The notes beneath the pieces were generated by a model. The model saw only the letters and a list, made by a program, of their open reading frames with translations. It searched no databases and was not told where the DNA came from. Shown here one piece after another: positions 12,479 through 14,036 of a DNA stretch of 14,036 nucleotides. A program made the position numbers and the translations under genes. Numbering within the stretch: position 1 is the stretch's first letter; each line of letters starts with the position of its first letter. Source of the DNA: Chloroflexota bacterium (lineage in GTDB: Bacteria; Chloroflexota; UBA6077); contig JAJZQR010000126.1 in assembly GCA_021806765.1 (NCBI GenBank), positions 1-14,036 of the forward strand, read 5' to 3'.

Positions 12479-12687
12479 CAGTCGACCTCCCCCTGGGCGT
12501 CGGGCGCGACCACGAAATCGGGCTCGTCGCCGTCGATCTCCAGGTGTTGGGGGGCGATAAGGGAGATCCACCCGGCAACCCTGTCGATCTCCGTCTTCAG
12601 GGCCCCGGCCCTTTCGACGCCGTAGAACTTGGTCGCCTGCTCCAGCAGGTCGCGAGCTATCTCCTCCTTGGGACGGTCTAGCAGCAT
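12478..12687 (-). CDS. Small protein (69 residues), GatC/AtzG-like candidate partner of the amidase
   Basis: A 69-residue acidic protein, MLLDRPKEEIARDLLEQATKFY to the end PDFVVAPDAQGEVD. It has two predicted helices (about 8-22 and 24-43) and a tail with DGDEPDFVVAP. The size, helical N-terminus and E-P-containing extended tail resemble GatC and the AtzG-type (DUF4089-like) subunits, which wrap around amidase-family proteins. The resemblance is in layout, not a firm sequence match. Its stop overlaps the amidase start by one base, and it lies 21 bases after the enolase-superfamily gene with AGGAGGAGGAG as ribosome site. It may stabilise or activate the amidase. If not GatC/AtzG-like, it is simply a small protein of unknown function. 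Confidence 0.7.
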   Translation of the reverse strand: MLLDRPKEEIARDLLEQATKFYGVERAGALKTEIDRVAGWISLIAPQHLEIDGDEPDFVVAPDAQGEVD

Positions 12688-12708
12688 CTCCTCCTCCTCT
12701 CCTGGCTT

Positions 12709-13800
12709 CTACCGCTCCTCGGTGTCCCTCAGGACGTCCTCCCTGGGCTCCAGGCCGTGGCCCGGCTTGTCGGTGAGGGTGACCCATCCTGCCATAGGGC
12801 CCGGCGGGCTCTGGAAGATCGCCTCGCCCGCCATCCACATGACGTAGTGGAACTCCACCCGCCATCCGTTGGCGACACCGCCGTGGAGCGGGGCGTTCAC
12901 GTGAGGCCAGCCCCCGCCGTTGGCGATGGGCAGGCTGAAAGCCTGAGCCAGGTGGGCTACCTTCAGCCCCTCGGTGTAGCCGCCCACGTATACCACGTTG
13001 GGCTGGACGATGTCCACGGCCCCGTTCACGATCAGGTCTCGATGGCGCCAGCGGTGCCCTTCGTTCTGGCCGGCCGAGATCGGTATCCGGGTGTGCCTCC
13101 GCAGTTCGGCCAGCTGGACGACGTCGTTGGCGAAGATGGGCTCCTCGAACCACCGGAGGTTGTAGGGCTCGATGCGGCGACACAGCTCGCGAGCATCGGT
13201 GAAGCTGAGAAGCTGGTTGGCGTCTACCATCAGCTCTACCCCGTCTCCGATGGCCTCCCGCACCACTTTCACCCGGGCCGCGTCCTCCGGGAGGTTCTTG
13301 GCCCCTTCGGCGGCCACCACCATCTTCAGCTTGTCCTGTCCCTGGCCGACCAGCGTCCTGGCTGCCTCTACCAGTTGATCCCGGTCGTATTCGGGGAGAC
13401 CGAAGGTGATGTAGGCCGGGACCCTGGCGGAGTGGCCTCCCAGCAGACGCCACACCGGCTGGTTCAGATGCTTCCCTTTGATGTCCCAGAGGGCAAGGTC
13501 CACGGCACTGATGCCGGCCTGAACGGCCCCCGAGCTGCCCCGCTGGTTGAACCGCAGGTACATCTCGTTCCACAGCCGTTCGGTGTCCATGGGGTCCCTG
13601 CCCGCCAGGAAAGGACCCAGCTCCCGGTTCACGAACTCCTTGACGGAGAAGCGCAGGATCTGGCTGGTCATGCCGTAGCCGGTGATCCCCTGGTCGGTCT
13701 GGACCCGAACGAACACGATCTCCCGGTTGATGGGGGCGTCGATCAGGGGGACTCGGACCGGAACCCGGTGGGTGGTGGCCTGCACAGCTGCTATCTTCAT
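12709..13800 (-). CDS. Enolase-superfamily enzyme, mandelate racemase/muconate lactonizing type
   Basis: A 363-residue Mg-dependent enzyme that abstracts the proton next to a carboxylate, usually on sugar acids or similar. The N-terminal capping domain (1-125) includes GYGMTSQ and AVDLALWDIKGK (99-110). In the barrel the KxK pair is K157/K159 (DKLKM), and metal ligands are D193 in VDANQ, E219/E220 in WFEEP, and E247 in SAGQNEGH. The acid-base Asp-His pair is D263 in DIVQPNVVYVGG and H300 in GGWPHVNAPLHGG, which places it in the mandelate racemase subgroup. The GQNEGHRWRHRD loop replaces the common GE motif. AAAGGAGG precedes the ATG by 6 bases. It leads the operon with the small protein and amidase, suggesting one pathway acting on an amide or carbamoyl carboxylate. 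Likely a dehydratase or racemase; substrate unknown. Confidence 0.92.
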   Translation of the reverse strand: MKIAAVQATTHRVPVRVPLIDAPINREIVFVRVQTDQGITGYGMTSQILRFSVKEFVNRELGPFLAGRDPMDTERLWNEMYLRFNQRGSSGAVQAGISAVDLALWDIKGKHLNQPVWRLLGGHSARVPAYITFGLPEYDRDQLVEAARTLVGQGQDKLKMVVAAEGAKNLPEDAARVKVVREAIGDGVELMVDANQLLSFTDARELCRRIEPYNLRWFEEPIFANDVVQLAELRRHTRIPISAGQNEGHRWRHRDLIVNGAVDIVQPNVVYVGGYTEGLKVAHLAQAFSLPIANGGGWPHVNAPLHGGVANGWRVEFHYVMWMAGEAIFQSPPGPMAGWVTLTDKPGHGLEPREDVLRDTEER

Positions 13801-13913
13801 GAGAAACCTCCTTTATCCAAGTGCATGAAGATCAGCGCAAGCTTCGTGCCGCCCCGTCCCCCCGTCGGCATGGTTCATGGGGACGGGTAGTTGGAGTTAC
13901 AGTTTAATGCAAC
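13801..13913 (-). promoter_or_regulatory. Leader/upstream region of the enolase-superfamily operon with a 9-bp hairpin
   Basis: The 113 bases before the operon carry the ribosome site CCTCC (13807-13811 as read on plus; GGAGG on minus) and a perfect 9-bp stem, CCCGTCCCC (13853-13861) with GGGGACGGG (13879-13887), and a 17-base loop. The hairpin could be an operator or a leader structure. A weak -10-like TAAACT lies near 13900-13906 on minus with no good -35, so the promoter is not placed with confidence. Confidence 0.35.
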
Positions 13914-14016
13914 GTCACCCCCGCTTGCGCGGGGGTCCAGACGTCCCCTCTCCTCGTGAGGCTGCTCCTTCACGCCAACGGGGGGACCCTGGATGCCCGA
14001 TCAGGTCGGGCATGAC
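13914..14016. repeat. Inverted pair of GTCA-hairpin-TCCAG repeats
   Basis: Two elements face each other. The left (13914-13940) reads GTCA, then stem CCCCCGC/GCGGGGG with loop TTGC, then TCCAG. The right (13989-14016), read on minus, is GTCAT, stem GCCCGA/TCGGGC with a 5-base loop, then ATCCAG. The flanks are conserved and the stems differ but stay paired, as in dispersed repeats with the pattern GTCAT..hairpin..ATCCAG. Between the arms (13941-13988) there is no gene, only a further patch of GC-rich sequence. Confidence 0.7.
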
Positions 14017-14036
14017 GATCTAGAGAGGCTGCCTTC

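Noticed and set aside
11141..13573. An 810-codon minus-strand open frame covering the amidase and most of the enolase-superfamily gene
   Set aside because: Only the part from 12478 down has amidase motifs. The upstream part is an antisense-phase shadow of the mandelate racemase-type gene, rich in Arg/Gly/Pro with no family match.

Overview
The window looks like a G+C-rich bacterial chromosome, probably from an uncultured or environmental lineage. The best guess is Chloroflexota or a similar phylum. That guess rests on the gene types (carboxylate catabolism genes, a free-standing DegS-like kinase, an enolase-superfamily enzyme with an amidase) and on many short hairpin repeats and simple tandem arrays between genes. 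There is no rRNA, tRNA, CRISPR array, integrase or intact insertion sequence, and taxonomy cannot be proved from the sequence alone.

Layout, left to right. (1) Positions 1-2221 hold the end of a PotA-type ABC ATPase and two PotB/PotC-like permeases in one tight plus-strand operon; no substrate-binding protein is visible. (2) Positions 2231-2511 hold a gene graveyard: an internal fragment of aldehyde ferredoxin oxidoreductase (AOR) directly followed, in another frame, by the C-terminal part of a MoaD-like protein. (3) Positions 2605-4338 hold an HpcH/HpaI-type aldolase and an HpaH/MhpD-type hydratase, two consecutive steps of meta-cleavage lower pathways, separated by a REPIN-like pair of hairpins and a candidate promoter. 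(4) Positions 4415-5323 hold an orphan DNA methyltransferase. (5) Positions 5551-8574 hold an FrdA/SdhA-like flavoprotein, a cysteine-rich protein of unknown function, and a QueG-like double [4Fe-4S] protein translationally coupled to it. (6) Positions 9707-8589 (minus) hold a free-standing tRNA-binding-domain protein and a family 2 glycosyltransferase. (7) Positions 10048-11043 (plus) hold a soluble DegS-like histidine kinase whose promoter predicts a leaderless mRNA. (8) Positions 13800-11141 (minus) hold a three-gene operon: a mandelate racemase-type enolase-superfamily enzyme, a 69-residue small protein, and an amidase-signature enzyme. The small protein overlaps the amidase start by one base and resembles GatC/AtzG-like partners.

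How they fit together: the importer, aldolase, hydratase, flavoprotein, enolase-superfamily enzyme and amidase suggest a catabolic neighbourhood for organic acids, amides or sugar acids. No ring-cleavage enzyme is present, so the substrate is unknown.

The most distinctive features are non-coding. Nearly every gap behind a stop codon is filled by a structured or tandem repeat, and three genes (aldolase, methyltransferase, flavoprotein) end inside one. I see no clearly new multi-gene defence or mobile system. The best leads are the REPIN-like doublet with a compensatory base-pair change, the AOR/MoaD deletion scar, the small protein-amidase pair, the cysteine-rich/FeS pair, and the leaderless kinase promoter.
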